Part shown: in pieces, positions 1-13,277 of the stretch
Layout of the letters: each line of letters opens with the position of its first letter
Position numbering within the stretch: the first letter of the stretch is position 1
NCBI RefSeq assembly: GCF_019399895.1
Contig: NC_091869.1
Coordinates: 3,782,001-3,846,000 of the forward strand
Direction of reading: 5' to 3'
Length of the DNA stretch: 64,000 nucleotides
From: Cardiocondyla obscurior
Lineage: Eukaryota; Arthropoda; Insecta; Hymenoptera; Formicidae
Notes under the pieces: generated by a model
The model's database searches: none
The model's input: the letters and a program-made list of their open reading frames with translations, nothing else
Told to the model about the DNA's origin: nothing
Program-made: the position numbers and the translations under genes

Positions 1-1775
1 AGGCACGCCGGAGAGGACGCCCGCTCCAGGTATACCGGCCCCGGCCTCCACTTCCATGAGGCCGGCCTCATCGCCGCCTCTCGATGTGTGAGACTGCTGT
101 TGCACCTCGAGGAGGCTCGACGGGGTTAAACGGGCGGTAGGATGATGGTGATGCGGGCTGCTCGCTAGCTGGTAATGGTGATGTTGAGACGGCGGTTGCT
201 GCTGCTGCTGCTGGTGATGATGGTGGATCACCGGACTGTTGGCAGAGTAACGTTGGTGGTGTTGCTGCTGGTGATGGTGATGGAACTGTTGCTGCTGGTG
301 GTGCGGCTGGTGATAAGGCTGCAGGTGATGGTGATGATGGTGACCGGCGATCGGCGGTGGCGGCTTGTTCAGTCTCTCGGCAAGGATGATAGGACTTTCG
401 TTGTGCCGACTGCGCTCCTGCTCCCGCTGCTGTTCCAGGAGCAGGCTGCTCTGCCTGCCGGGGCCGCCGCCGCCGCTGCTACTAAACGGACTCAGCCTCT
501 CCAGCACGGAGCCTGAGTCCTGACTGCTCGACTCCAGCAGCTCGACGACCGACTCGACGCTGGCCGCCCTCACACCGCCGACGCTGCCCACGCTATCCTC
601 CGTGCCTAACTCGGTGGTGGTCAGTTCTGTGCGTCGCGAGCGCTGCGAACCTACTTCTTCCTCACTAACGTTTTCGTCGCACTCGTCCTCTGCCGCCGCC
701 GCCGCCGCCGCTACGTCCTCTCGGTCCTCTTCCGCGTAACCTTTTGTCTTCGATCGAGTCGACTTCAACAGCGACGGACTGTCCTCGCGGATGGCATTTG
801 TCTTGTCGCTGACCAGCGGCGAGTCGACGTGCAATCCATTCACGAGTAACTGAGGCGGCTGTTGTCGTTCTTGTGGCTGTTGTTGTTCTTTGCGCTCGTC
901 GGCCTTATCTGCGCTCCAATCGGTCCCGCAAACGTCCTTCCTCGACTCTGATTTGTTATCTGGCTGCTGTTCCTTCTCGTTAAAAGTCGGATCGCCTCCG
1001 GGATCGACTTTATCCGGAGGTGGTGGCTCGGGTTCTCTGTCACGTTCCCTAGACTGGCTCTCCTCGTCCTCCTCAAGTTTGCTGACCTCTTGTTCGGTCC
1101 CGTCGTGTTTTCCCACCCCCGCTTCCTCTTCGACGTCGTCTTCGTCGTCGTCTTCCTCCTCGTTCTCTCCCTCTGCCTCCGCCGCTGGTCCTCTAGCCCG
1201 ATCCGCTGCCGCTTCCTCGGCGTTTTTGCTCTTACTACTCTCGGATCGGAGCTTTCTGCCGACGGGGCTTGTTCTCAGCCGCTTAGTCAGTGGATCGCAG
1301 CGTTCCTGTGTCTCCTCATCTTCTCCCCCGAGACGCTCTTCTTCCTCTTCCTCTTCCTCCTCTTCTTCCTCCGATCTGTTACCGAGCCGCTCGTCCTTGT
1401 CGGTCCTCGCGCCGCTACGATGGTGCTCGACGGACTCTCCTTCGGCGTCTGCCTTGACTTCTTGACTTCCGCTTCCTGGCCTCGGCCTTCTTCGCGCCGG
1501 TCTCGGATGCTGCGCCGAACTCTGTTCGGCGGTCGGGCTTTTTACGACGGCGCCGCGTCTCCGTAGCTTCGTAACACTTCCCGACGCACTGTTCGCTTCC
1601 TCCAACACCGGCCGCGCGACGCGGTTGCTTACTTTGCCCGACGGCGGACCTTTGTTCTCACGATCCTCTTGCTGCCGCGTGGATAACGCGGCGTCCGCCG
1701 AATCTTTCTCGGTCTTCTCGCGACTAGCACCCTCGCTTACACGTCGGCGTCGGTTATTACGAGCGTTGTTCTTCT
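1..1775 (-). CDS. Large internal coding exon of an unidentified low-complexity nuclear-type protein (partial, runs off the left edge)
   Basis: The minus strand is open for 591 codons from the acceptor to base 1. The exon opens with two bases (AG) that complete a codon, so the upstream intron is phase 1. Counting the first full codon (1773-1771) as residue 1, the order is: a basic start with RRRR at 8-11; further basic patches (KLRRRG, KRLRTSPVGRKLR); a polyGlu run near 135-147; a Glu/Asp run near 203-218; polyAla near 354-362; a Ser/Gly stretch with GGGG near 434; and a His/Gln-rich region near 477-548. No folded domain, zinc finger, signal peptide or membrane segment is visible. The only Met is near the left edge, so translation must start in an upstream exon. 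Composition suggests a disordered chromatin or transcription regulator. I considered insect Tet, Eip93F/Mblk-1, Atrophin and scribbler, but no diagnostic motif supports any of them. Plus-strand open frames at 175-516, 890-1465 and 1090-1566 are shadows. Confidence 0.82.
139..345 (-). repeat. Coding CAT/CAC and CAG/CAA tract (His/Gln-rich region)
   Basis: Read on the minus strand this is a near-continuous run of His and Gln codons. It includes a CAT/CAC His run, a short CAG/CAA run near 195-212 and further His clusters. Runs of this kind vary in length between alleles and are common in insect transcriptional regulators. The mix of synonymous codons (CAC/CAT, CAG/CAA) argues against a recent simple expansion. 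It lies inside the large coding exon and stays in frame. Confidence 0.8.
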
Positions 1776-1790
1776 CTGAAACAAAAAGCA
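1776..1790 (-). promoter_or_regulatory. 3' splice site (acceptor) of the large exon
   Basis: On the minus strand the sequence reads tgctttttgtttcag and then AGAAG, a good polypyrimidine-CAG acceptor. A second AG follows two bases later (CAGAG). Using the first, CAG acceptor gives the phase-1 frame that matches the upstream microexons. Using the GAG two bases on would shift the junction frame. Confidence 0.8.
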
Positions 1791-4700
1791 GCAAACGTTA
1801 GATTACGCCTGACATACACACGTAAATTGAGAAAGTATAAAATCTACACCAAGGCTCGGTTAAGTTCTCGTTTTCTGTATCAATACCGTATAGCACCGTA
1901 ACGCGCAGGGAACGATAGCGAACCGTCGGTATTTAGAGCTCACAACTTAGCGACCCGATTTCATATTAATGCCGCAGAAAGAGCGTCCGTATATTACCGC
2001 GAATCCAAACTTTATAGCATTCGACGTGATTTTATAACTAGACACAACTGAAATGACTTTTAGTTTGAAGGTTTTACGAGATCGTAACGTTAAAGTTCGC
2101 TCGACAACCCTCGCGGTAAAGTTCTGCGAAAACCGACGTCAGTGAGGAACTTTATCACTCGCAACTACTTTCTCTTGTTCTACCGCAGCCCGGAGTTTTT
2201 GACCAACGACGCGTCAGCCCGTTTTCATTAACATTTATAACGATGTCACGCGGCGGAAGCTGACCGCGTAAAGAAAAAATCGTGGGCGAGCGGTTAGTTA
2301 ATTATTGAAATTATCGACGATGGTAGATTATTCACGCGTTCGATATGCCTGCGCACGAAGGTTATCTCGATACCCTTGATCGGGCTGCATAATTGTGGCG
2401 GGCGATCGATCGATCCCTACAGCTGTCCGGTACATCGGCTGTTCACCGTCCAGAGATTATGGGGCTGATTTACCGAGGTAATTCCTTTGATGTGCGCACT
2501 CAGTGATTCGCATAACTCGGTAACCCTAGGACGCTATATAAAGCAGCCTCCACGGCGTATCCCGCTCCCCTTCTGCCACCCGCGCCGGCCGTGCATTCGC
2601 ACGATTCAATATATCAATTCCCATACATTCTTCCGTAAGTTATTTATCTCTGGGAAAGCGGCAATTTGCAAGGAAATTTTTGACATTGAGCGATGCGGCG
2701 AGTCGACTTTCTGACGCGCGGAATTCTGACGAATGGAAAAGCGATATCAATATCACGAGAAGTTGGATAATTCGAGGAAAAAAAAAAAAACGCGATAACA
2801 AAACATTTCTTATCACGTATTAATTAGCAACACTTCGAGAATTATTTTCTTTTTTTTTTAATTTTTTTTTATGCCAAGCGCTAGTTCGAGTCCGATGCCA
2901 AGGTGTAAATCACGGTAACAGTGTAATGCCATTATCCTCTCCTCGATTGGCGACCGTCCAGGAACGCGATAGCATCGGCAATAGTCGCCGTAACAGCCCG
3001 GGTATAAACTACAATCGTTTATTTGTTCTACGTTAAAAGTCGCTTCCTGATTTATCGAAGCAAATCGCGATTCGCGGAGTCATTCTTGTTCCTAAACACG
3101 CCCGATAAGAAAACGCAGTTGCAAATCTCGTCCACTGACCCCGATCGAGGGCGCGCTTAACGCGCGGATCAACGACAGTTCATTTCGTTCGAAGAACTGT
3201 GCAATAGCGCGCCGCGTAGTTGAACCGGTTTTCCGGTTTCCTTCGCATCGGCCCGGGTTCAAGGGAGTTCAAGGGGCTCTTCGATTAACCCGGTAGGTAC
3301 ACGGCCGCGGCATGGGAGCAATTTACAACAATGCACGTCATACACGTACATTCCATCCCGAAGAGAGGCGGGCGGATAGAAATTGCATGCCCGTCTTCGC
3401 GCGTGTGCGTGCGCGAGGGAGAAACTGGTTGGGAAACGACTATGAGAGGGATGAACAGGTGAAGGGGAGGAGGCCGACGCACAAGCATCCACACGCACGG
3501 GCGTGTACACCCACCGCGGCGAGTGCGGCGAGGAGGATCGGGGAAGGAAGACACGGCGGAGGGATTTATTACTCGGGATTTACTGTTATTACCCGGAGGG
3601 GGAGGACCACTCGGCAACGGGCAACGACGGTGCATACGGCGTGGGGTGTGTTTATCCGATACGCGTACGCTGCACACGCACTCACGGCTCGTACGTGTGC
3701 ACGGATGCGGGGCGCTTCGTCTGATCAGCCGACATCCGTGCATCCCGTCTCCTAGCGACCTGCGGTTTGTCGTTTCACCGTTGCACGCGTGTATTACGTC
3801 GCGCGTAATTGAACGGTGATCCCGTACTTTGTTTCACGCGGCCGTGCCGCGTGACGTTGCCTGCACGGCCGTCGCTATCAGGCCAGCGCGCGATTATCTA
3901 ATCGATACGCGACGAGAGAACGGTCTAACGTTGACTGGTGGACATTCAGTCAAAATCTGTTTCATAAAAAAATGAGCGACGACAGTCGTGATTACAATAA
4001 CTCGCGCGGACGACCGCGGAAATGATTACGCGAGAGAATGCAAAGCAATTTTCTAAAAGTATTTTTCTTCGCGACCAGACAAACGAGATTTTTCACGGCG
4101 CAGAAAACGTTCCCAGGTTTGACGAGTTCTTTTTTCGGAGCATTATTTTTCTCGAGAAACGCGTAACGACTGCTCGCGCTTCTGCGGCGTCGATTGGTGG
4201 AAAATGGGATAATCTTCGCTGCGAAATTCCGGCGGAAAGTAAAAGGATCCCTCGGAAAGCCTGTGTGAATATCAGAATATTGAAAAGGGTCGGAGATTAC
4301 GCGGCGGAATTTCCGCCGAGGCGAGAAGCGTTTAAAAAAAATATCCGTATCAAAGGATTTTTATTCAGCACGCGGCACGAAATTTTATTTATACTCGTGG
4401 TACTTTTATCTTTCGGTTAAATGCCCGCTTTTATCTCCTTTTTTTTTCTTTTTTTTTTTTTTTTTCGTAACACGATATTTACGCTCTGAATCCGCGTTTT
4501 ACGTTCAAGATAACGCCGGGAATCACGGCGCGAAGTGTCATTGTTATCTTACGATTCTCGACGAGCACGATAATCAAGTTATTAGCATGCGATTATCATT
4601 TCTTAAAAACATTGCAACATGTTGTGTTGTGAGATGAATGATATTGTTTGCGCGAACCCGCTCCAACAACAGATTAGATATTAATATCTAATAAAAAAAA

Positions 4701-7700
4701 TAAAATAATAAGAAAAACATTCCCGTTCGCTGACAAATGTGCGAAGTACACATATAACGTTAGTCACTGGACTGTTTTTCTCGCGGCGTGCTCTGCATTA
4801 TGTAAGACCTACACGTGCAGTTTATTTGCATGTAAATTCTTATCGTCGCGTGTACGAAGCATGACAAATTGCTTTTGTCCTCTGAAATAAGTATGATGAA
4901 ATAAAACGAATGCGCTATCGCGGGCTCGCTGATAGAAAAGAAAAAATAAAACGTGCAACATCGCGCGGCGCGTTAAAATAAAAAAAAATAAAAAAATTAC
5001 AGGACAAAAATAAAAATACAATCAAGCAGCGGAAGTAATTGATTTACGTAAGAAAGGATACCTTAACATTATTGACAGGTTGCTGTCCACAAGGTGATGA
5101 TAATCATTTTCATCCTGAGTTAAGCCGAGTTGAGGGAGACATTTTCAACAGATCGCAACCGAATCGGTGGGTCGATTTTCTTACGCGAGACAATCCCTAC
5201 AATCTCCGTGGTCGAAAGCTGTTTACATGACCTTGCATCTCGCTCGACAGCGCGGAAAGTGGAGGGCTTTAAAAGCGCATGACCCTTCGAAAGGGGCTAG
5301 GTCGTGAAAAACAACTCCTACGCCGGCGCTCTTTGTCACGAGGGGCAACGGTGCATCCCTAGTTTGATAGGTATCGCCGCCCCGGTGCTGCAGGGGCGCG
5401 GAATTAGACACGCTCGGCTGATCTCGTCGGGCATTTAAACCCTTTGTCAAAATCAACGCCCCGTCCAGACGAGCAGGTAACCCTTCAAGCTCCTCTTCCT
5501 TCTGTCCCTCTTTTTCCTCTCTCTTTCTCGCTTTTTCGCGGTTAACAAAACACCACCCTTCTTCGACTTTCGCAGCCCGCTCTCTCTCTTTCTCTCTCAC
5601 GCGTGTCTACCATCGACCGCGTCATGCTGAATCCGCATTCTGCACGCGCCATTAGTTCCGACGCAAGTATCAGTCACTGCCATCCGCTCGTTCTACGGCT
5701 TCTCTTGAAACTTTGCATCGCGTATAATAAAAAAAAAAAAAACGTCATAAACAAAGAGAAGAGAAAGAACTGCACCGAGCGCGAAACTGAGCGAGCGGGC
5801 TGGACTAACAATAATTTTGAGAAATTGTTAATTAGTTAAAAGCAGAAAAACTCCGCGCTACTCGCCTCGAAAACATCGAGCAATACTGGCGACAGTTCGC
5901 GAAGGAAAGACGCGTGTTCACGCAGTATAACTCCCGTCAATCGCTCGCGCATTCGAAGTCACCAAGCCCGTTCCGTTGCTCATTTGCTTTCTTTACTCGT
6001 AGCGCGTTCTCACCAGGCTGTGTTTTAACTCGCTCCCTAACGGTTCGTCAAATTTTCTCCGCGGATCCCGGATGTTGAGCGCTCAATGCTCCGCGTCCCA
6101 TTCGCGCGATAGCGCGCGGGCGCGCGCGAGCTTCGCATGAATAATGAATTTCGAATTAAATAGCTGCATTAAACGCTAAATGCGCAGCGTGAATGCGAGG
6201 TTTCATATATACATACTAATGCGGGGGGGATCGTCGTAGAATTATAAAAGATTGCCGTTCACCCGCGGACGGAATACATTGCGAGGCGTTGCAGTTTTTA
6301 ACTTTGCGCGAGGCCGATTTTAGAACTCGGACAGACGTTCGTGTGTAGGAACGGGAAAGTGGGCCGGCAAAATGTCGCATATTGAAATTAACGTGGCGCC
6401 TGATTAAGCGTAATGTAACGTGGCGCTACACTTTAAGCACGGAAGAACGATTTATGACCTAGCGATGCACGACGCTGCACTTTGATAATTAGGCTGATCG
6501 ATTAAGTGCCCTCGAGGGAAAATCGGATGTACGCGGCCACGTATCGGCGCGAGGAGCTATCGACGGTACACGCAAATATGAAAGAGCAGCGCTGTTCTTA
6601 CGAAAGAATCAATTTGAGCGAGAATTCATTGGAATTAATTAAACGCGACTTAATGCGGCGCGATTATTTACGCATTTATAGCTGCGTTGAGAGATGAATA
6701 TCGCGCGATATGTACATTTATGCATAATATTTTAACGATATCCCTTTGAGATATTCAAGCAGTAAATATTTTCAGTATAAGCCGCCCTATTTTTTACGTA
6801 TAAGTATGAAATAAATATTCCCGTGTGATTAATTCATGTCCCACACGACAGTCGTATAGAATTGCGGGCAGATTAACAGCCGCGGGTTTACTTTATCGCG
6901 CAGCGAAAGGCGATACGGGTGAATGAAGGAGTTGGCCGGCGAGTAGCGTCGTGATCCTCGGTGTGTCTCTTCGAAGAGACGCGTCTCGTCTTCCACGATG
7001 CTTATTTTAAACTATGCTATTTCTGCCGATGCTCTCTCTCTCTTTCTCTCTCCGCGAGCGGCGCTACGAAGATCTCCTCCGCGCAGTTTGTTGATAAACT
7101 TATTTCCACATCGCGGAACGCGAGGCTAAGCGGAGTGACAGAAGCGACGGAAAACCGGCGAGAGAGGTCGGGGAGGAAACCCGCGCGGCGCGAGATCACG
7201 GTGACGAGGAAAAATGGCGACGGGGTCGAAAAGATCCGAGACCCGGGGCGAGCTTAAAGACACGGGAAGGAGCCGGTGAGAATAAAAGTTCCCTGGCGTG
7301 CCGCCAGGCCCTCTCCTCTTTGCCCCTCGTTCCCCCGTTCGTCTCTTCTTATTCTTCCGCTTCTGAAACGCCCGGACCCCATGCCAAGACCCCGCACGGC
7401 GTCAAACCCACCTAATTTACTCGCAGTCACCGTCGATCCTGACGGAAGTTTGATAGACCTGACGGGGCACCGGTTTAAACACGCTACGCCGAGCACGACA
7501 TGTGACATCTCCGGACGTCATAACAGCGAAAATAAAGCCCTGGCACGGCCTCGGGCACTTTGCGGGGTTAACGGGCACCTTTTACTTTGTGTACTTTGCA
7601 GCCGCTCTCGTACTTTCTCGTTGCCTTTAAGTAATGACGCATTGAACTTTGACTCGGCTTACGAGAAGAAAGGAATTAAAAAGAAAAAACGAAAAAAGAA

Positions 7701-10700
7701 AAGAGCGAAGCGACGACGATGGGGATTTTATAAATTTCTCGAAATACGTATTACTTCTATGAAGTACGTAAAAACAGGGGTTTGCGATTCAAGATGTTAA
7801 GCTATGCAAATTGAAGAGATAAAATGCGTAAAAATTGCAGGCTGCCTGTAAAGATGAGGCGCACGAAACTTTGACAATTTTACTAAACTTTAAAATAAAC
7901 TCGCGGCGACTTGACTTTGAATTATTTTGCATTCTTGTTAAATCTCGCTTACGTAAGAGACATGAGCGCAGCTGTTATAACGTCGACCTTGGGACACTTT
8001 ACGATCGCGAGAAAACCGACCAGAATCGTTTCTTTATCGTCCGGCCTACATTACGGTACCTATGCATCCATATTATCATTTATTAAAGCGCACGTGCGTC
8101 GCGGTACGGTGGACGTGTCAACAGTTTCTATTAATAAGCAAGTAGGCATTTACAATTGATATTTTCCGTAAAGCACGTAATCATCATGACATCAAGTAGC
8201 GAATGTTGAAGGTCAATATGTGCATGCGGCATAGCGCGGTAAATAGCGTGCTACGATTAACGGAATTAATTTGCACTCGATCGACAATTTATCTCGACGA
8301 GTAACAAGATACTTCCGCCTGGTCGAATTAAAGGGACGCGTATTCTTTGAATTCCCAACTAAATTCCGAATTAAAACAGGAAACCGGTCGCTGTTTTCGC
8401 ACTGTATCGCTTTCTCGAATTCAACAAATAAAAAAAAATAATAAAATAAAAAAAATAATTAATAATAAAATTGTTTCAAATTATCTGCTCAAATGTTGGA
8501 ATTAATATGATAATATATAATATGATAATTATATGTTTGACATTCTGCGCAAAGATTAAAATTAATATTACAACTTAGCGAACTTTAACGCAGGCATCTT
8601 TTTCTTCACTTTTTAAAAATCGGGTTCCAGGTTCGTACAAGAGTAGTTGGTATTTACTTCGAAAATGATATTTAATCGTCGCCGAACAGTGTTCGATTGT
8701 GTGCTCTGGCAGTAGATAACGCGCGTGACAGTAATGGAGCGATAAATCGAGATTGATTGTGACCAATTTAGAGAACGGAGGAAGTAATAGAAATGCACGT
8801 TCTCCGCGCGCCGATTGAGTAAGTGCTCTCGATGATATCGATATCGCGTCTCGTCTCGCATGACTGATCGCCGGTGTGGACGAGATATTGTTGCCTGGAA
8901 TCGGCCAGCCGTGAAGATCGAGAGCGATCGAACGGACGGCTGACCGGTCCGCGCTTCCGCGTGGTCTTCATTTTAAATCGACCTATCGTGAGCACAAGTG
9001 GCGGTGCTCCTAAAGCGTCTCTATCGCCACGAATTAACGCGATAACTTGCAGAAAATAATGAGAACTCGAACGTAATCGGCATGAATAATTCAGTACAAA
9101 AGGTATAAAAAGAAGTAACGATTCGTGTACGTTCTTGGGTTACACGAGGAGTTTGTTGAATAAAAAAAAAATTTATTCACCGCGTGCGCCGTCGGACTAA
9201 CGAGACAAGAAACATTTAATCGACGCATCCGCCGCTTGATATTCCGCGGTAGACTCCATCGGAATCCACGAGAAGATTCATAAATTCCTACTTCGCGGGC
9301 GGGGAAATCGGGGCTCGTGTTGTTTGCATTGTGTAACGACGCCGGGTTCTGCAATGTAGATTCAAGGAGCAAGAATCCGTACCGACGGAATCGTTAAATT
9401 ACGCCGCCGGGTTGGAGAATAGTGACATAATTCGCGATCGCTGTCAACGCCGGACGAGGTCAGGCGAGCTCTCTACTCTCGCGAGAGCGACGCTTTAATT
9501 AACGTTCGAAGTAGCTTTCCACCATCTTTCTCCCTTGCTCTTTTTCCTTCCTTTTTTTTTTTCTTTTTTTGTCTTTCCTTTTAAACCTGATCTCGGTAAC
9601 GGTGACACGTCGACACATGGGTCAAACTTCCACATTGCCCGCAGACAGCACGCAAGGTTTTTGCTCCGGAGAAGCGAGACGCAGAAGCCGGAGCGATAGA
9701 GAGATAGGGACGAGGAAAAAGAACCGAGACTGGGCGCGCGATCTATAAGGACCGACCGGGAATTCGTCACGTGTCGGCCATACGGGCCCGCTTCATTCGT
9801 TTTTATTAGTTTTTTTCCTTGCTCCTCCCCGCGAGTTTCCACGTATCGGGCCTCAGAAGACGGTGGAGAAATAAGAAGAAAAAGGAGCGCGAAGAAAACG
9901 ACGAAAGGGTCCGCGAAGGAGGGAAATGGAGGCCGCTAGAGGGACGCCCACCAGTATTCATGGTGGCCTGGACCCGGAGAGAAAGAGAGAGACTCGCAGC
10001 TGCGCGCTTCTATTGTATCTTTACGATGCTGCGACGGCAAGCCAAGGCCTCGATTCCTTATCCCTGTCACACCCCTAACACGCGCGCTTACGTCTTCCTT
10101 TCTCCGCCTAACCTTCGCCTATTCACGCTCGCCTTTTACGCGCGATAAAAGCTCCGTAGGATCGTCCGAGTTCCTCGGAAACGGCGCGACCATGATACGC
10201 GGCGAGGAACTTTTACGGCAGCCTTGGGATGGAAACGATCGCGTACATTTTGCACCTGTCGCTCGAACGCGCGGCACTTGCCGCTGCGTTTAACGCTAAA
10301 TACGGCTTCGGTTTATACGATATCAACGGGCAAACGCTGAGGTGGCAACACGTGAGTTACGCGGCAGAAATTCGCACTCAATTCTCATTTTCTTCATTTA
10401 GCAACAGAAAAAAAAATAAAATAAAATAAAATGATAAAATAAAATAAAAACAAGTGTTCGTCATTAATCCGATCGGCCTTGCTTTCGCGGCGGAAGTCGC
10501 GCGGAAATATCGATGCCAATGGCATTGCGCCGAACGAGCCGTCAAGTTTATACCGGATACTCCTCGGCGCTGCGCTTAATTGGCGGAGTCGTGCTCGTGA
10601 CACTTGGTACACGCGAGTAATACATACGCGCGTGATTGAATGCGCGGGCGAGCGTGCATACACGAGGCCGCGGTGTTCGTACGTGAGAAGGGAGGCGGCG

Positions 10701-13239
10701 CGGCGTTCGAGCTTTATCGGCCGTAAACACGCGAGTAATTATCGCCGCGACCATCTCGTCCCGCGGCCGCGTCATATATCCGGTCACTGACCATTCAATC
10801 GTTACGATCCGGGCTGCGGGCTAATAAATAATTCAAGAACAATGGAAACCGCGGCTCGGCCCTTCCATCCCCCGCGCCGCGAAAGGGTCGAACGAAAGCG
10901 CCATACCATTAACCCCCATAATCGCGAGGAATACTGAATGGGCACCGACCATGTGCGATTTCCGGCCGAGTTTTTGTCGCGCGAGTTCGACGATCCCGAA
11001 CCATCCTTTCGATCGCCGTTTCCGATCGATGTACGATTTTAAAGGGGCCAATATGAACGGAATTGCCGAAGATATATATATAAAACACTGTCGCGCTATT
11101 TTGTTCTATTTATAACAAATATGTATACTCAATAACAACGTCGTAAATAATCCAAAACAAATTTTAAAAAGTTGATCGAGAATTAAAAATAAAAAAAAGA
11201 ACCATTAAAGATGTATGAAAATATTTCTTCCCGCATAAATTTTGCTTGCAAATCAATCGATCCGTGCTAAACGTATGCAGGCGTGCAGCGTTACAACTGA
11301 AGAATGAGAGAAAAAAAATTAAAATAAAAAAAAACGCGAAAAATAAGGCTGTTTCTTATTTATGAATTGATATGTGAAAACTTGTCGGCCAACTTATTCA
11401 TGCAGATGTAAATTTGTCTCCAATAATTATATATACATATATATGTAATATATACACAATATATTCGCACGTGTACAGCCACCTCTCTCGCAAGCGCGGT
11501 GCATATTTAAACCAGTTTACAAAGGGCGCCCACGCGTGTAACAAAAATAAATGCCGGCAATAAATGAAATTCACACGGGCGTCCATTATAGATACGCCTG
11601 TCTCGTGCACAATGCGCGCGCCGCGCCGCCGCTCGGAGTGTCGGGACCTTGAAAATCTAACAGTACGTGTAATTTCACCGTCAGTCACGCAACAACGATT
11701 GCGGAATCCTTACCCACACACGGCCGTAATCGCGCTGCCTGTGGAACGCGATACCGGCGCGATTTGAAACGTGGCCGGCGACGGGATTGGCGGGGGCCGC
11801 GTTCGATCTGGGGCAGCGATACGCGTTTTAATGACACGGACGATTAACGGGTCAGTGTCCGGCGGTAATGACGACTCCGTTTCTGCGCACGGGGCCGCCC
11901 GTCGATTCACTCGGATCGTTAGACTCGTACTTTGTCGCTGGTCGAAAATCCCGGGCGATAGAGGTTATTGTAAACGCCTAGGCGGCCGTGATGGGCATTC
12001 GGATTTATGACAGGCCGTAAAGGCTGAATGGGCCCCCATGAACGGGTACGGTCGAATCGAACGAGCAGGTTGCGGTACGCGTCTACCTGCGCATCACGAG
12101 CTGACCGCTGGGATGGCTACCGGCAATTTCGAGCAATCGCCGCGGAATTCTGGACTTGTCTTTTTTTTTTTTTTTTTTTTAAGAATAAAAAAAGAATATA
12201 TAAAATAAAAAGATTACGCGCTCAAAAGTGTATCGAACCTGAACCGATTTTAGAATTTAAACCGCTTCTGATATATAAATAAGGCACATAAAAAATGTAT
12301 ATGATATCAATAGCTGTAATTTCGATCAAAGTGTGTAATACTGAATTAGTAATCGCAGCGAATCATATCGAATTCATAATTAAATTCGTCGTGGACATCC
12401 ACAGTGAGGTACTCTTAAAACTGGGCGCGTGAAAATATTATAAATCACTCGCTTATTGAAAGATCGAAAAGGTCAAAATTAGCAAGTGTAATTTAAACGA
12501 GAAAATTATTGAATAACGCTCATACGTTATTAAAAATAACGTCGGTAAAACTTGTAGCCGGACACCGGCAAAAGCTCCTTTTCCGACACCCGGCCGTCTG
12601 GAGAATAATTCTTTTATCATTATCGAGCTATGCCAATTGAAATATCTATACCGTTGTTTCAAAATCGCAGTTCGCGCAATACTTTGAATATTCCGCATCA
12701 ATTATGCGCCTGTCCGATACCGGTTTCCATCCAGTCACGGACAAAACATTTAATGGAACAAGCGAACGTGAATAAGCAAACAGTTATTCCTTTTCGAACT
12801 TCGTTTCAGGTATGTTGTAAGAATAACAAACCGGTTCTCGCGCCTCGTGCTCGGTGAACCTACGGTTCGATTGAATTTCTCGGCATCTATTAATCAGCCT
12901 GTTATCCGCAACGACTCCATCTGCCGCAATTATTTCGCGTTTCAATTTTAATTTAATTTCACACCAAGTTCCCCGCGCCAGAGGCATTAAATTTTTCAAG
13001 CGCGAAAGACGCTCGACTCAATTTACAAGAAAAAATAATTTAATGCCTTATCGCAATATATGTGCTATTTATCATCCTAAGCAACGGAAAGTACGAGTAT
13101 CATTTTTCGAGCAGTTTCTCAGACGGATCCGTTTCGTCGTCGTTTGAAAATTATATACATTGCTTGTAACCGCGTCCAAGAAAAAGTCTCCACCTGACGC
13201 AGGCCGTCGAGAAGATAATATATGAACAACCAGTGCCTT

Positions 13240-13277
13240 ATCTCTCTCTCTCTCTCTCTTTTTCTCCTCTCTCTCTC
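13240..13277 (+). repeat. (CT)n microsatellite, interrupted
   Basis: About 20 bases of uninterrupted CT are followed by an interruption and a second CT run. This is the opposite orientation to the four GA tracts farther right. Confidence 0.85.

Noticed and set aside
175..1566. Plus-strand open frames (113, 191 and 158 codons) rich in Leu/Val or Ser
   Set aside because: They are antisense shadows of the minus-strand coding exon; their Ser and Leu runs are its Glu, Gln and His codon runs read backwards.
2535..2543. TATATAAAG TATA-like box on the plus strand (also at 53519-53527)
   Set aside because: No initiator, coding sequence or donor follows in a convincing arrangement; such 9-mers occur by chance in a 64-kb window.
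12784..12815. Plus-strand acceptor next to gtatgt at about 12810 that resembles a ratchet site
   Set aside because: It is on the strand opposite the supported gene and has no associated exon.
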